From Xanthomarina sp. F2636L (GTDB lineage Bacteria; Bacteroidota; Bacteroidia; Flavobacteriales; Flavobacteriaceae), in the NCBI RefSeq assembly GCF_026410195.1, contig NZ_JAPMLM010000068.1, positions 191,001 through 255,000 on the forward strand: 64,000 bases of DNA, in the 5' to 3' direction. The notes under the pieces were generated by a model, which was given only the letters and a program-made list of their open reading frames with translations, had not been told where the DNA came from and did not search any database. Numbering within the stretch: the stretch's first letter is position 1; each line of letters opens with the position of its first letter. This document shows positions 48,110-57,177 of the stretch, piece after piece. A program made the translations under genes and the position numbers.

Positions 48110-49039
48110 ATGACATCTGAAAGCCATTATAGTAACGGAAAATTATTACTAACAGGAGAATATGTGGTTCTTGATGGAGCATTATCTTTGGCTGTTCCAA
48201 CTACATTTGGACAGTATTTAAAAATCACAGCTATAGATGGACCAAAAGTGATATGGAAGAGTTTAAATTATGAAAATAATGTATGGTTTGAAGATTCATT
48301 CTCTTTACAGGAAATTACTATAGGTTTTCAGAAACTACGTAATGACAAAGCAAATAGGCTTTTAGAAATATTACAAGCTGCAAAACAACTCAATCCAGCG
48401 TTTTTAAATTCTGGTTATCAAGTTGAAACCAAGCTAACTTTCCCTCAAGATTGGGGCTTAGGCACTTCCTCTACCTTAATAAATAATATAGCTAATTGGG
48501 CTCAGGTAGACGCTTACAAACTGTTAGGATTAACTTTTGGTGGTTCAGGCTACGATATTGCATGTGCTCAAAATGATTCAGCTATTACTTACCAGTTAAA
48601 AAACTCTTTTGACTGTACCTTAAGTGAGAATAGAACTGTAAAGCAAACACCTTTTAACCCTTCTTTTAAAGAAGCTCTTTATTTTGTATATCTAAACAAA
48701 AAGCAAAACAGTCGAGATGGTATTGCGCAATACAGAGCCTATACAACTAATAAAACGCAGGTTGTTAAAGAGATTAGCAATATCACGACACAATTAATTG
48801 ATTGTTCTAATATAAGCGATTTTAATCTACTCTTAAATAAACACGAACAGCTTATATCAAGCATTATCCATCAAGTTCCAGTAAAAGAAAAACTGTTCTC
48901 AGATTTTAATGGTGCCATAAAAAGTCTTGGTGCTTGGGGAGGAGATTTTGTCATGGTGACTTCTGAAGAAAATCCGTCAAAATATTTTAAGAACAAAGGT
49001 TTTGAAACGATGATTCCTTATTCTGAAATAATAAAATAA
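48110..49039 (+). CDS. GHMP kinase, GYDIA family (mevalonate pathway)
   Basis: 309 residues. A GHMP fold with SNGKLLLTGEYVVLDGA at the start, the ATP loop WGLGTSSTLINNIA (about 122-135), GGSGYDIACA (about 144-153, the GYDIA signature) and GAWGGDFVM near the C-terminus. It presumably phosphorylates mevalonate or a phosphomevalonate; the exact step cannot be told from sequence. The neighbour mvaA supports the pathway. A bidirectional terminator follows. Confidence 0.9.
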   Translation: MTSESHYSNGKLLLTGEYVVLDGALSLAVPTTFGQYLKITAIDGPKVIWKSLNYENNVWFEDSFSLQEITIGFQKLRNDKANRLLEILQAAKQLNPAFLNSGYQVETKLTFPQDWGLGTSSTLINNIANWAQVDAYKLLGLTFGGSGYDIACAQNDSAITYQLKNSFDCTLSENRTVKQTPFNPSFKEALYFVYLNKKQNSRDGIAQYRAYTTNKTQVVKEISNITTQLIDCSNISDFNLLLNKHEQLISSIIHQVPVKEKLFSDFNGAIKSLGAWGGDFVMVTSEENPSKYFKNKGFETMIPYSEIIK

Positions 49040-49058
49040 CTTCTTTAATTTACTAAAT

Positions 49059-49092
49059 AAAAAAAGCTTCACATACCTGTGAAGCTTTTTTT
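49059..49092 (+). terminator. bidirectional terminator between the GHMP kinase and ppiD-like genes
   Basis: Perfect stem AAGCTTCACA / TGTGAAGCTT with a TACC loop, A and T runs on both sides; genes converge on it from both strands. Confidence 0.9.
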
Positions 49093-49113
49093 AATATTTT
49101 TAATAAGTAAAAC

Positions 49114-51240
49114 TTATTGGACTGTATTTGCTCTATTATCTTCAATTTCAGAAGCATCTTTTAAAGCATTATAAAGTTTTGTGTTTACATTACTTACTTT
49201 AGCATTTCCAACTTGATTAGCAAAACCTTGATAGTTGTCTAATTCTGGAGCTGGAGTTCTTTTAGTAACTTGAATCATATACACGCCTTTATCACCTTCA
49301 ATTAGTTTAGAAGTTTCTCCTTCTTTTAATCCAAAAGCAGTTCCAACAACAATGCCTTCTTTTCCAGCACCTGAAATAGTTGGGTTTTTCATGTTGATAG
49401 CTAAGGCAGTTTTAACCGTTTGGCTTTCAGCAGAAGCTACATCTTCAATAGTTGTTGCAGAGATTCTATCTTTAATTAGTTTGGCTTTTTTCTCTTTTCT
49501 AATAGCTGGTAAAGCCGTTACAGAGGCTTGTTCTGTATTCATTAAACCTTCAGCATTAACAGCAGTTACTTGAACAATAGCATATCCTCCATTTAAGTTG
49601 AAACGCTTATAATCTCCTACTTCTGTTCCATCTTCAAAAGCCCAACGAACTAACGCTCTTTGATTTCCTAATCCTGGAATATTTTCATCTAACATTTTAA
49701 CGCCATTTACAGGACGTACTGCTAAATCTTTTTCTTTAGCTAACACATCAAAATCACCTTTTTCCAAACCAATTTCGAAGTTAGAAGCATTTCTAAACAC
49801 CTGATTGATGGATGCTTCTGATGGCTCGATTTCTCTAGCTATAGTTGCTACTTTTATAGCACGTTGTTTGTTTTTCTGACCTTCAACTTCTATAATATGA
49901 AAACCATAAACTGTTTTAACCACGTCTATATCTCCAACATTATTTTGGAATACATAATCTCTAAATTCTGCTACCATGGTGTTGTAAGTAAAGTAATCGT
50001 AACTTCCACCATTAGCAACACTTCCTTGATCTGAAGAATATGTGGTTACAAATTCGCCAAATTTAGAATTGTTGTTTTTTAAGATTGTTGCCAAACTATC
50101 AGCTGTCTTTTTTGCTTCAATTTCTGTTTGAGTTACATCTGGTTGAGCACTTGCAGCACCAACATAAGGAATTAAAATATGTCTTGCTTTAACTGAATCT
50201 GGCATTTGGACTACAGCAACCACTTTAGTTAATTTAAAAAAGTTTTCGTCTTTATAAGGTCCGTAAACACCACCGACATTTGTGTTAAAAATAGTATCAG
50301 CAACAGCTGTAGGTAAATCTGATTTAAACACAAAACGATCTTCAAATTTAATATCTGAATTTGAGTTTACAAAAGCTTTATTATTAGTTACTCTAGCAAA
50401 ACCTTTTACAGTATCGTTGTTTTTACTTACTTCATTATAAACTACTTTATCATTTAAAAGATTATTTAAGTCTTCTTTAATGTTGTTCTCATCTTCAACA
50501 GTAGCAACTTCTCTAAACTCCACATAACGTAGATCTCTAGTAGCGTCTACTTCGTATTGTTTTTTGTGCTTTTTAATATATGAAGAAATTTCAGATTTTG
50601 ATACTGAAACAGTACTATCAGAAATAGAAGTGTAAGGAATTTGAACATATTTAATGTCTACTGTTTCACTTTCTAATGAGTGTTCTAATTTTCCTTCAGC
50701 CAAAGTTCCAGTCATCCCAGCTTTAACCATGTTAAAGTAGTCTTGCTGAATGGCATTTACTCCAATGCTATTTTCATAATCAATCCATTGCTTATAAGCA
50801 ACTACAGAGGTTTCTTTTAGATTAGCAATATATTCGTTTAGTTTGTTTTCGTCGAAAAGACCTGCTTCATTTTGAAACTCCGGGCTAGTAGCTAGGTTTG
50901 TTCTTAACAAATCTCTCATTTGGTCTTTTTCAACACTCATCCCCAATTCTTCGAACTGAGTTTCTAAAACAGCCTGCCTTACTTCCTGTTCCCAAACTCT
51001 ATTCATAGCTTGTGTATTGGTACCGCTAGGTCCAAGTTGTCTTTGTGCAACCTCTACTTTTTGCATAAAGTCTTCACGAGAAATATCCTTTCCGTTAATA
51101 GTTGCAACAACGTTTTGAGATTTTCCAGTTAATGCTTCTGGATTTCTAAACAAATCGCCAATTACAAAAGAGAATAACGCTAATGCAATGATTATTATTA
51201 AGAAAAGTCCACGTTGTCTAATTTTATTTAAAATTGCCAT
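49114..51240 (-). CDS. periplasmic peptidyl-prolyl isomerase, PpiD/SurA-N type
   Basis: 708 residues. One N-terminal span (GLFLIIIIALALFSFVIGDLF) anchors it in the inner membrane, followed by a SurA_N-like chaperone domain (about 35-240) and a parvulin domain (about 345-460: VKARHILIPYV, DQGSVANGGSYDYFTY, GDIDVVKTVYGFHIIEV). It helps fold outer membrane and secreted proteins. Last gene of a minus-strand run that includes lptC, but it has its own likely -7 box. Confidence 0.93.
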   Translation of the reverse strand: MAILNKIRQRGLFLIIIIALALFSFVIGDLFRNPEALTGKSQNVVATINGKDISREDFMQKVEVAQRQLGPSGTNTQAMNRVWEQEVRQAVLETQFEELGMSVEKDQMRDLLRTNLATSPEFQNEAGLFDENKLNEYIANLKETSVVAYKQWIDYENSIGVNAIQQDYFNMVKAGMTGTLAEGKLEHSLESETVDIKYVQIPYTSISDSTVSVSKSEISSYIKKHKKQYEVDATRDLRYVEFREVATVEDENNIKEDLNNLLNDKVVYNEVSKNNDTVKGFARVTNNKAFVNSNSDIKFEDRFVFKSDLPTAVADTIFNTNVGGVYGPYKDENFFKLTKVVAVVQMPDSVKARHILIPYVGAASAQPDVTQTEIEAKKTADSLATILKNNNSKFGEFVTTYSSDQGSVANGGSYDYFTYNTMVAEFRDYVFQNNVGDIDVVKTVYGFHIIEVEGQKNKQRAIKVATIAREIEPSEASINQVFRNASNFEIGLEKGDFDVLAKEKDLAVRPVNGVKMLDENIPGLGNQRALVRWAFEDGTEVGDYKRFNLNGGYAIVQVTAVNAEGLMNTEQASVTALPAIRKEKKAKLIKDRISATTIEDVASAESQTVKTALAINMKNPTISGAGKEGIVVGTAFGLKEGETSKLIEGDKGVYMIQVTKRTPAPELDNYQGFANQVGNAKVSNVNTKLYNALKDASEIEDNRANTVQ

Positions 51241-51275
51241 TTTATATTTCTATATTGATTATGAATTATCGTGCG

Positions 51276-51283
51276 CGAAAATA
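51276..51283 (-). promoter_or_regulatory. possible -7 box for the ppiD-like gene
   Basis: On the minus strand TATTTTCG, one mismatch from TAnnTTTG, 35 bases before the ATG at 51240. Confidence 0.3.
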
Positions 51284-51341
51284 CCATTTTCTATTTAATA
51301 ATAAAATAGAATGTTATATTAATTCTTTTAAGGTTAGTATT

Positions 51342-52631
51342 TTAGTCAGCTTCTAAGATTTTAAGCTCTACCAAATCTATTTTTGTGTTGGAAACTTCAA
51401 GGATAGTAAATTGAAACCTATCTATTTTTACCACCTCATTTTGCTGAGGAATTTCTTCTGTATAATCTACTATAAACCCTCCTAATGTTTCGTAATTTTC
51501 GCTATCTGGAAGATTTATTTTAAAATGTTCATTAATGTAATCTACTTCTAATCTTGCAGAGAACTTATACAAATCATCGTCTAGTTTCTCTTCAATTAAA
51601 ACAATGGTATCGTGTTCGTCTTCAATTTCACCAAAAAGCTCTTCAACAATATCTTCAACCGTTATAATACCTGAAGTCCCTCCATATTCGTCTAATACTA
51701 CGGCAATACTTTTACGCTTTTTAATTAAAATGCTTAAAATATCTTTAATTAGCATGGTTTCTGGAACAAATTCTACTGGCACCAAAATAGATTTAAGCGC
51801 TTTTGGTTTTTTAAAAAGTTCGAAAGAATGTACGTAACCTAGAATATCGTCTATGGTATCTTTATAGATTAATATTTTTGAATAACCTGTTTCAGTAAAA
51901 AGGGCATTTAGAGTTTTTGAGGATTCGTTAACATCTACAGCAGTAATTTCTGTTCTAGGAATCATCACTTCTCTAGCTTTTACTTCTGAAAATTCTAAAG
52001 CATTCTGAAAAATTTGTATTTCGGTATCTATATCGTCGCTTTCTTCAACAGACTCCATTTGCTCACTAATATAATTCCCTAATTCAACTTTGCTGAAGGC
52101 TAGTTGTACTTGATCTCCTTCAGTTTTAAAGAATTTTTTAAGTACCACATCCGAAATCCAGATAACAAAATTTGAAATGTAACTAAAAAGCACGTAAAAA
52201 ATATATGCAGGAATTGCTAGTAGTTTAAGTAAAGAATTGGCATAAATTTGAAAGAATACTTTTGGTAAAAACTCAGCAGTTATCAGGATAACTATAGTAG
52301 AAATTATGGTTTGCGTTAATAAACTAAAGTCTACCAATAGGAAATTTATAAGGCTTGAAGTTGATGGTAAAAAAGACTGAAACCATTCTACTAGCAAGTC
52401 TCCCATAAAAAACCCATAAATTACCAGCGCAATATTGTTACCAATAAGCATGGTTGCAATAAATTTAGAAGGTCTAGCTGTAAGTTTTGTTAAAACTTTT
52501 GCTAAAATGCCTTGTTGCTTTTTTTCAATTTCTATGTGTATTTTATTAGAAGACACATAAGCAATTTCCATTCCTGAGAAAAAAGCAGAAAGAATTAATG
52601 AGGTAATAATAATTATAACATCTGGACCCAT
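51342..52631 (-). CDS. CNNM/CBS/CorC membrane protein (hemolysin family)
   Basis: 429 residues: CNNM (DUF21) domain with four spans (about 1-190; SAFFSGMEIAYVSSN and MLIGNNIALVIYGFF), paired CBS domains (about 210-330; AREVMIPRTEITAV and IAVVLDEYGGTSGIITVEDIVEELFGEIEDEHD) and a C-terminal CorC/HlyC domain (about 345-425). Relatives move Mg2+ or Co2+, and one, GldE, supports gliding; the sequence does not single out GldE here. Three bases after a small membrane protein gene in the lptC run. Confidence 0.9.
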   Translation of the reverse strand: MGPDVIIIITSLILSAFFSGMEIAYVSSNKIHIEIEKKQQGILAKVLTKLTARPSKFIATMLIGNNIALVIYGFFMGDLLVEWFQSFLPSTSSLINFLLVDFSLLTQTIISTIVILITAEFLPKVFFQIYANSLLKLLAIPAYIFYVLFSYISNFVIWISDVVLKKFFKTEGDQVQLAFSKVELGNYISEQMESVEESDDIDTEIQIFQNALEFSEVKAREVMIPRTEITAVDVNESSKTLNALFTETGYSKILIYKDTIDDILGYVHSFELFKKPKALKSILVPVEFVPETMLIKDILSILIKKRKSIAVVLDEYGGTSGIITVEDIVEELFGEIEDEHDTIVLIEEKLDDDLYKFSARLEVDYINEHFKINLPDSENYETLGGFIVDYTEEIPQQNEVVKIDRFQFTILEVSNTKIDLVELKILEAD

Positions 52632-52634
52632 GTA

Positions 52635-52826
52635 TTAATTATCGTCCTTATTTTCAATTTTTTTATTGAATCGTTTTCTGAAGAAAAACATAAAAAGAGC
52701 TGCTGCAGCTAATAATAACGATGCTATATCAAGAGTTCCTTCCTTCATGTACACAGATACAACGTTGTAGAAAAAGACAATTGAGAAAACCAAATAGGCA
52801 TATTGAAAAAACTTAAATAATTTCAT
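52635..52826 (-). CDS. small two-span membrane protein
   Basis: 63 residues with two hydrophobic segments (about 9-25 and 35-49) and a basic, then acidic, tail (FRKRFNKKIENKDDN). It lies between lptC (36 bases) and the CNNM gene (3 bases) on the same strand, which supports it being real. No known function. Confidence 0.7.
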   Translation of the reverse strand: MKLFKFFQYAYLVFSIVFFYNVVSVYMKEGTLDIASLLLAAAALFMFFFRKRFNKKIENKDDN

Positions 52827-52862
52827 TTTGTTATATTAAAATTGGTGTGTAAAGATACAGAA

Positions 52863-53417
52863 TTATTCGTCAAGTGTGATGATACCATCAATTTCTAAAA
52901 CTTGTGCTTGATTAAATTCAACATCGGAATCGAATCCCTTTCCGTTTATAACATCTCTTCCTGTTCTAAAGGTTACAGGTTTGTTTGTAAAAAGCCATTC
53001 TCTTTTTTGATCGTAATATAATTGTTCTGCAAATAAAGTGTCGTTACTGGCTGAAGAAAGCACCACATTTCCTTGTAAATCTATAATCCCAGTTTTGTCG
53101 TAAACAATGGCATAATCAGAAATAACGTTGCTTTTTTGATTCTGTTCATCAAATAAATCTAAATCGATACCATCTGGGAATTCATTAAAAGCAAATTCCC
53201 TATTTGTAAAATCGAGCATTTTCGGACTCTTTAAATTGGCCGTTACTCGACCAGAATCTGTGCGTTTTAAATTTATATGTTCTGCAACCCCCATAGGAGC
53301 ATGTTCTGAAATACCTATTTTTTTAACCTCATCGAAGTTGCTTTCACATGAAAAAAACATAGTCACAGCAAAAGCTGTGACTATGACATTTATTTTATGT
53401 GATATTATTTTAATCAT
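52863..53417 (-). CDS. lptC: LPS export protein LptC
   Basis: 184 residues. The lipoprotein-like N-terminus (VIVTAFAVTMFFSC, Cys at 24) differs from the plain anchor of E. coli LptC. A beta-jellyroll follows, with LKSPKMLDFTNREFAFNEFPDGIDLDLFD and YDKTGIIDLQGNVVLSSASNDTLFAEQLYYDQ. It hands LPS from the LptBFG extractor to the periplasmic bridge. The ATG shares one base with the TAA of the upstream TPR gene, so translation is coupled. Confidence 0.9.
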   Translation of the reverse strand: MIKIISHKINVIVTAFAVTMFFSCESNFDEVKKIGISEHAPMGVAEHINLKRTDSGRVTANLKSPKMLDFTNREFAFNEFPDGIDLDLFDEQNQKSNVISDYAIVYDKTGIIDLQGNVVLSSASNDTLFAEQLYYDQKREWLFTNKPVTFRTGRDVINGKGFDSDVEFNQAQVLEIDGIITLDE

Positions 53418-54793
53418 TATAAACTTGGTACTGTAACACTAGCTCCAATCCAACATCCAATATTGATTTTTTGACCAGCATTACCTTCGCTAAAAATCTC
53501 GGCTTTTTGAGGTGCTCTTGCTCTATAACTTGCAGCTGATTGAGCTGCCGCACTTTTTAAAGTTGGATCTACACGTCCGGCTTTTTCAGCTTCGATAGCA
53601 GCTAACCAAAAAACGGCACGTTTATTAAAGTTTGTATCTCCACAGTTATTTGCACTTTTATTATACATATCTGCAATCTTTAAATGCGGTCTTCCGTTAG
53701 AAGGGTTAAATTTTAAAGCATTTCTAAAATATCCTCTTGCAGAGGCATAACTTCCTCTAGTTTTTAATTTATCACCTATTTTTTCATAAAGCTTTGCTTT
53801 CTTAAAGCTATCAGATTCTAAACTAATAGCTTGCTCATAGAACTGAATAGCCTCAGTAGTTTTTCCTTCCTTATCTTTTAAGATTCCTAAGTAGTAAGCT
53901 GAATTAGCCGAAGGGCTTAAATCGTGATATGCATTTACTAGTTTAAAGAATAATGGGTCGTCTGTACATTCTTTAGCAGACATATTTCCAGCGGCTCTTT
54001 GTAACCAAACAGCATTGTCTTTATTTGCTTCAAAATCTTTAGTATAAAGAGGCACTAAGTTTTCACAATTTGCTCTAGAACCTAATTTACTGTTAATACT
54101 ACTAGAAATTTGATCGTAAGCATTTAAATAACTCTCATAAGAATTTTTATATCTCTCTTCTTTACTAGTTAAAGCTGTTCCTGCATCTTGTTTTTCGATA
54201 AGAACATTTAAGTTTTCAGAATAATTCCCAACTTCGCTTTCTACCTTTTCTACAACCTCATCATATTTAGTAAATAATTCACCTGCAGATTTTTTTCCAG
54301 CATCAAATAAATCTACCATTAAAGAGAAATAAGTATATAGAGATTTAGGGTTAGTAAACGTGTCTGGATCTGCTTTATATGCAGCATCAAAACAAGCGTA
54401 TAACTCTTCATCTGTTTTCTTTAAAACCTCTTTATTATCATACATTAACTGACAGGCTTTTGCACCAAATTCTCCTTTAGGAGTTTTGCTAGCATAATGC
54501 TCTTCTCTTTCTTGCCACATTTTTACCAGATCATTTATGTAAGCTGCTTGTTCAGCTCCAGAAGATTTTTCAATTTTATCGTCTAGAATTTTTTCACCAT
54601 ACACATAAATTGCTCTGCTATAATTTGGGTTCCTTTCTCTTAATTCCATAAAAGGCTTATATGCAGCATCGTAATTTTTTGCTTTAGCATACTCAGACAT
54701 AATAGATAATGTACTTGAATCTTCGTCTTGAGCAGATACATAATTTAATCCTATAAATAAGATTGATAGCAATAATGTAATTTTGGTTTTCAT
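53417..54793 (-). CDS. secreted TPR-repeat protein
   Basis: 458 residues. A signal peptide (ITLLLSILFIGLNYVSAQ) is followed by helical repeats; the clearest TPR units are at about 295-380 (AYYLGILKDKEGKTTEAIQFYEQAI; ASARGYFRNALKFNPSNGRPHLKIA). The C-terminal segment ends GCWIGASVTVPSL. It probably acts as a periplasmic scaffold. It lies between an outer membrane barrel gene and lptC, so envelope biogenesis is a fair guess, no more. Confidence 0.85.
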   Translation of the reverse strand: MKTKITLLLSILFIGLNYVSAQDEDSSTLSIMSEYAKAKNYDAAYKPFMELRERNPNYSRAIYVYGEKILDDKIEKSSGAEQAAYINDLVKMWQEREEHYASKTPKGEFGAKACQLMYDNKEVLKKTDEELYACFDAAYKADPDTFTNPKSLYTYFSLMVDLFDAGKKSAGELFTKYDEVVEKVESEVGNYSENLNVLIEKQDAGTALTSKEERYKNSYESYLNAYDQISSSINSKLGSRANCENLVPLYTKDFEANKDNAVWLQRAAGNMSAKECTDDPLFFKLVNAYHDLSPSANSAYYLGILKDKEGKTTEAIQFYEQAISLESDSFKKAKLYEKIGDKLKTRGSYASARGYFRNALKFNPSNGRPHLKIADMYNKSANNCGDTNFNKRAVFWLAAIEAEKAGRVDPTLKSAAAQSAASYRARAPQKAEIFSEGNAGQKINIGCWIGASVTVPSL

Positions 54794-54809
54794 AATGTTT
54801 ATTTTATAC

Positions 54810-56129
54810 TTAATTAAATCTTTGTCTTTCGAACCATCTAGCGTTAAAAGAAAAGCTTAGCTGAAAGTTAATAAAATTCTCTTGAATTAAATTATTACTT
54901 GTGGTTCCTCTTTTTCCAAACTCCACACCTATGTTGGTATTAGAGAATGTGCTTCCCATTGGTAATCCTACTCCAAAAGATATGCCAAACTCGTTTATTG
55001 CTTGGTTATTGATATTTAAACCAGTTCCTTCAAACCTGACTCCTGCTCTATAAACCACTCTTTCTAAGTAACTTGAAAAAGAATTATAATCTGGAATAAA
55101 AAACCCACCTACCGAAACAGTCGAAGCATTTGAATAGGTAACATTTCCAGCAGAATCACTCTTGTCATATAATTCGTTTTTAAATTTCTTAGTATTTAAA
55201 TACGAGTATTCAGCTCCTACAAACCAAATTCTTGGTTGTCCAATTCCTGCTCCAAAAGATAACTTAGCTGGTAACACCAAATCTGTTTCTTTTAATCCTT
55301 GAGATTCTAAATCTGCTTCAATAGAATTAACAACATACTCTTGTTGATTAAAAGCATTAATGGTTATGGTGTTAAAAGTACGAGAATTCCTTGAAGTTAA
55401 ATTAGTTTTTGGTCTATAAGTTAAACTTGTAGATAATTCAAACTCATCTTTAATCATTCTGGTATAGATTAATCCAAAGTTAGCACTTAATCCTCCAATA
55501 TCAGACCTATTATCTTCTCTTGTTTGATATTGTGCTAAATCATCTTCATTGGTATAAACATACTCAATTGTGTTATTTCTAATGTTTCCAAAATTATAAC
55601 CTAAATCAACACCAATACTTAAACCGTCTTTTATTAAATACCCTAAAGACGTGTAGACCTTGTTAATACCTCCTTCTCCTCTAAATTTACTTGAAAGCTC
55701 GTTATTTTCATTTAAGGTTTCTAGTTTATAACCAACAGATGTGTAAGGTATTAATCCTAAACCTAAACCAAACTTCCCAATAGGGAAAGACATGGCTAAA
55801 TAATCTAAGGTTGAAGAATTCACTTCGTCTGTAGCAGAATCACTTTTTAATTTTGCATTGGTATGATTTCCTCCAATAGCAAATTTTACAGGTCTGCTTT
55901 CATTCTTATAAATTTCCAAGTTTTTAGATGCATACGAAGCTGGGTTTCTAAGATTTATATGAATACTATCTGAATACACACTCAATCCCCCCATGCTTCT
56001 ATTTTCGGCAGTTCCTTTAAACTTCAAGCTACCCATTCCATAAAAGGAATATGGTGACGCTGTGCCTTCTTGAGCGTAACTTTGAATTGCAAATAATGCA
56101 ATAAAAACTAATACAAGTTTTTTTATCAT
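54810..56129 (-). CDS. outer membrane beta-barrel protein
   Basis: 439 residues. A signal peptide (LVLVFIALFAIQSYAQ) precedes alternating beta-strand sequence with glycines and aromatic girdles (FGLGLGLIPYTSVGYKL, GLSIGVDLGYNFGN, ELSTSLTYRPKTNLTSR), consistent with a FadL/PorV-like barrel. No transport substrate can be assigned. Its ATG overlaps the TGA of coaX by four bases and the TPR gene follows after 16, so it is part of the coaX-lptC run. Confidence 0.82.
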   Translation of the reverse strand: MIKKLVLVFIALFAIQSYAQEGTASPYSFYGMGSLKFKGTAENRSMGGLSVYSDSIHINLRNPASYASKNLEIYKNESRPVKFAIGGNHTNAKLKSDSATDEVNSSTLDYLAMSFPIGKFGLGLGLIPYTSVGYKLETLNENNELSSKFRGEGGINKVYTSLGYLIKDGLSIGVDLGYNFGNIRNNTIEYVYTNEDDLAQYQTREDNRSDIGGLSANFGLIYTRMIKDEFELSTSLTYRPKTNLTSRNSRTFNTITINAFNQQEYVVNSIEADLESQGLKETDLVLPAKLSFGAGIGQPRIWFVGAEYSYLNTKKFKNELYDKSDSAGNVTYSNASTVSVGGFFIPDYNSFSSYLERVVYRAGVRFEGTGLNINNQAINEFGISFGVGLPMGSTFSNTNIGVEFGKRGTTSNNLIQENFINFQLSFSFNARWFERQRFN

Positions 56130-56857
56130 TCGGTTGAATTAAATTGTAAAATATGGTTCAATCCTTTTAAAAGGAAATTTGAGTTGGCAAATATGCTATT
56201 TTTTAATTGTTTTGACAAGAAATTAGCATCACCTCCTGTTAAAATAACTGTTAAATCTGAATATTTTTGTCTATAAGTGTCTATTACACCATCAATTTCG
56301 TTTAAAATCCCATAAATAACTCCTGAATGAATGGCATTACCTGTCGAATTTCCAATGATGTTTTCTGGCTGTTCTGTTTCTAATAACGGTAAATTGGCAG
56401 TTAAATTATTTAAGGATGTATAACGCATTCTTATTCCTGGAGAAATAGCTCCTCCTAAATAGCTGTTGTTAGTTGAAATAAAATCGTAGGTAACACAGGT
56501 CCCTGCATCTATAACCAAGACATTTTTAGCTGGATATAGTTTTGAAGCAGCACTAATCAATGCTAATCTATCTACTCCTAAAGTTTTAGGCGTGGTATAA
56601 TTATTAACAAAAGGAAGTTTAATTTCTGAACTTAAAACAACTACTTCTAAATTGTGTTTTATTAATTTTAATGCTGTTTCATTTAAATTACCTACCGATG
56701 AAATGATACATTTATCAATTTCTGGATGCTTTTGTAAAATATTTTCAAACTCGTAATTAAAATCTTGTTCTTTAATTACGCTTTGAAAAACAACATCATC
56801 TAGCTGAAAAACAGCTAATTTTGTAAAAGTATTACCTACATCTATAATTAAATTCAT
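56126..56857 (-). CDS. coaX: type III pantothenate kinase
   Basis: Phosphorylates pantothenate, the first step of coenzyme A synthesis; cytoplasmic. 243 residues of ASKHA fold: N-terminal LIIDVGNTFTKLAVF, the GVDRLA motif in TLGVDRLALISA (about 97-108), DAGTCVTYD (about 120-128) and GGAISPGIRMR. Type III enzymes resist CoA feedback and need a monovalent cation (family knowledge). First gene of the minus-strand run to lptC; no -7 box is clear upstream. It diverges from tRNA-Phe. Confidence 0.96.
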   Translation of the reverse strand: MNLIIDVGNTFTKLAVFQLDDVVFQSVIKEQDFNYEFENILQKHPEIDKCIISSVGNLNETALKLIKHNLEVVVLSSEIKLPFVNNYTTPKTLGVDRLALISAASKLYPAKNVLVIDAGTCVTYDFISTNNSYLGGAISPGIRMRYTSLNNLTANLPLLETEQPENIIGNSTGNAIHSGVIYGILNEIDGVIDTYRQKYSDLTVILTGGDANFLSKQLKNSIFANSNFLLKGLNHILQFNSTE

Positions 56858-56907
56858 ATCTTAAATCCAGGTTGCAAATTTACAAAACCATTTTTTATTT
56901 ACTTTCT

Positions 56908-56939
56908 TTTGGCGAATAATAAAATTGAATATATATTTG
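56908..56939 (+). promoter_or_regulatory. promoter of tRNA-Phe
   Basis: TTTG at 56908-56911 and TATATTTG at 56932-56939, 20 bases apart, a full match to the TTTG/TAnnTTTG pattern of the Bacteroidetes primary sigma factor. The tRNA starts 41 bases further on. This is the clearest two-box promoter in the window. Confidence 0.75.
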
Positions 56940-56980
56940 CACCTGCCTAACCGAAAAATTAGGTTTGCAATTTTGCAACT

Positions 56981-57053
56981 GGTGCCTTAGCTCAGTTGGT
57001 AGAGCAAAGGACTGAAAATCCTTGTGTCCCTGGTTCGATTCCTGGAGGCACCA
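56981..57053 (+). tRNA. tRNA-Phe (anticodon GAA)
   Basis: 73 bases: acceptor GGTGCCT/AGGCACC, discriminator A, D arm GCTC/GAGC, anticodon stem AAGGA/TCCTT with loop CTGAAAA (GAA at 57014-57016) and T arm around TTCGATT with a central T-T mismatch. CCA is present in the DNA at 57054-57056, unlike tRNA-Arg in this window. The accessory region starts just beyond its 3' end. Confidence 0.97.
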
Positions 57054-57058
57054 CCAGA

Positions 57059-57093
57059 AAAGCCCTGTAAACTCAATGTTTACGGGGTTTTTT
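57059..57093 (+). terminator. terminator after tRNA-Phe
   Basis: Stem CCCTGTAAAC / GTTTACGGGG (one T-G wobble) with loop TCAAT, A4 before and T6 after. Confidence 0.88.
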
Positions 57094-57100
57094 GTTTTTA

Positions 57101-57120
57101 GGGTGCAAAATAGGGTGCAA
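57101..57120 (+). repeat. tandem GGGTGCAA repeat at the tRNA-Phe boundary
   Basis: GGGTGCAA at 57101-57108 and again at 57113-57120, 12 bases apart, directly after the tRNA terminator. It may be a recombinase arm site or the remains of an integrase gene end at an insertion point, but no integrase gene is visible. Confidence 0.35.
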
Positions 57121-57123
57121 ATA

Positions 57124-57152
57124 AAAACCGTTACAAATTAATGTAACGGTCT
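57124..57152 (-). terminator. terminator of the DUF6266 gene
   Basis: Nine-base perfect stem ACCGTTACA / TGTAACGGT with loop AATTAA; read on the minus strand it is followed by T5. It begins about 26 bases beyond the stop of the minus-strand gene at 57178. Confidence 0.8.
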
Positions 57153-57177
57153 CATCGCTATTAATTTAGGATCACTT

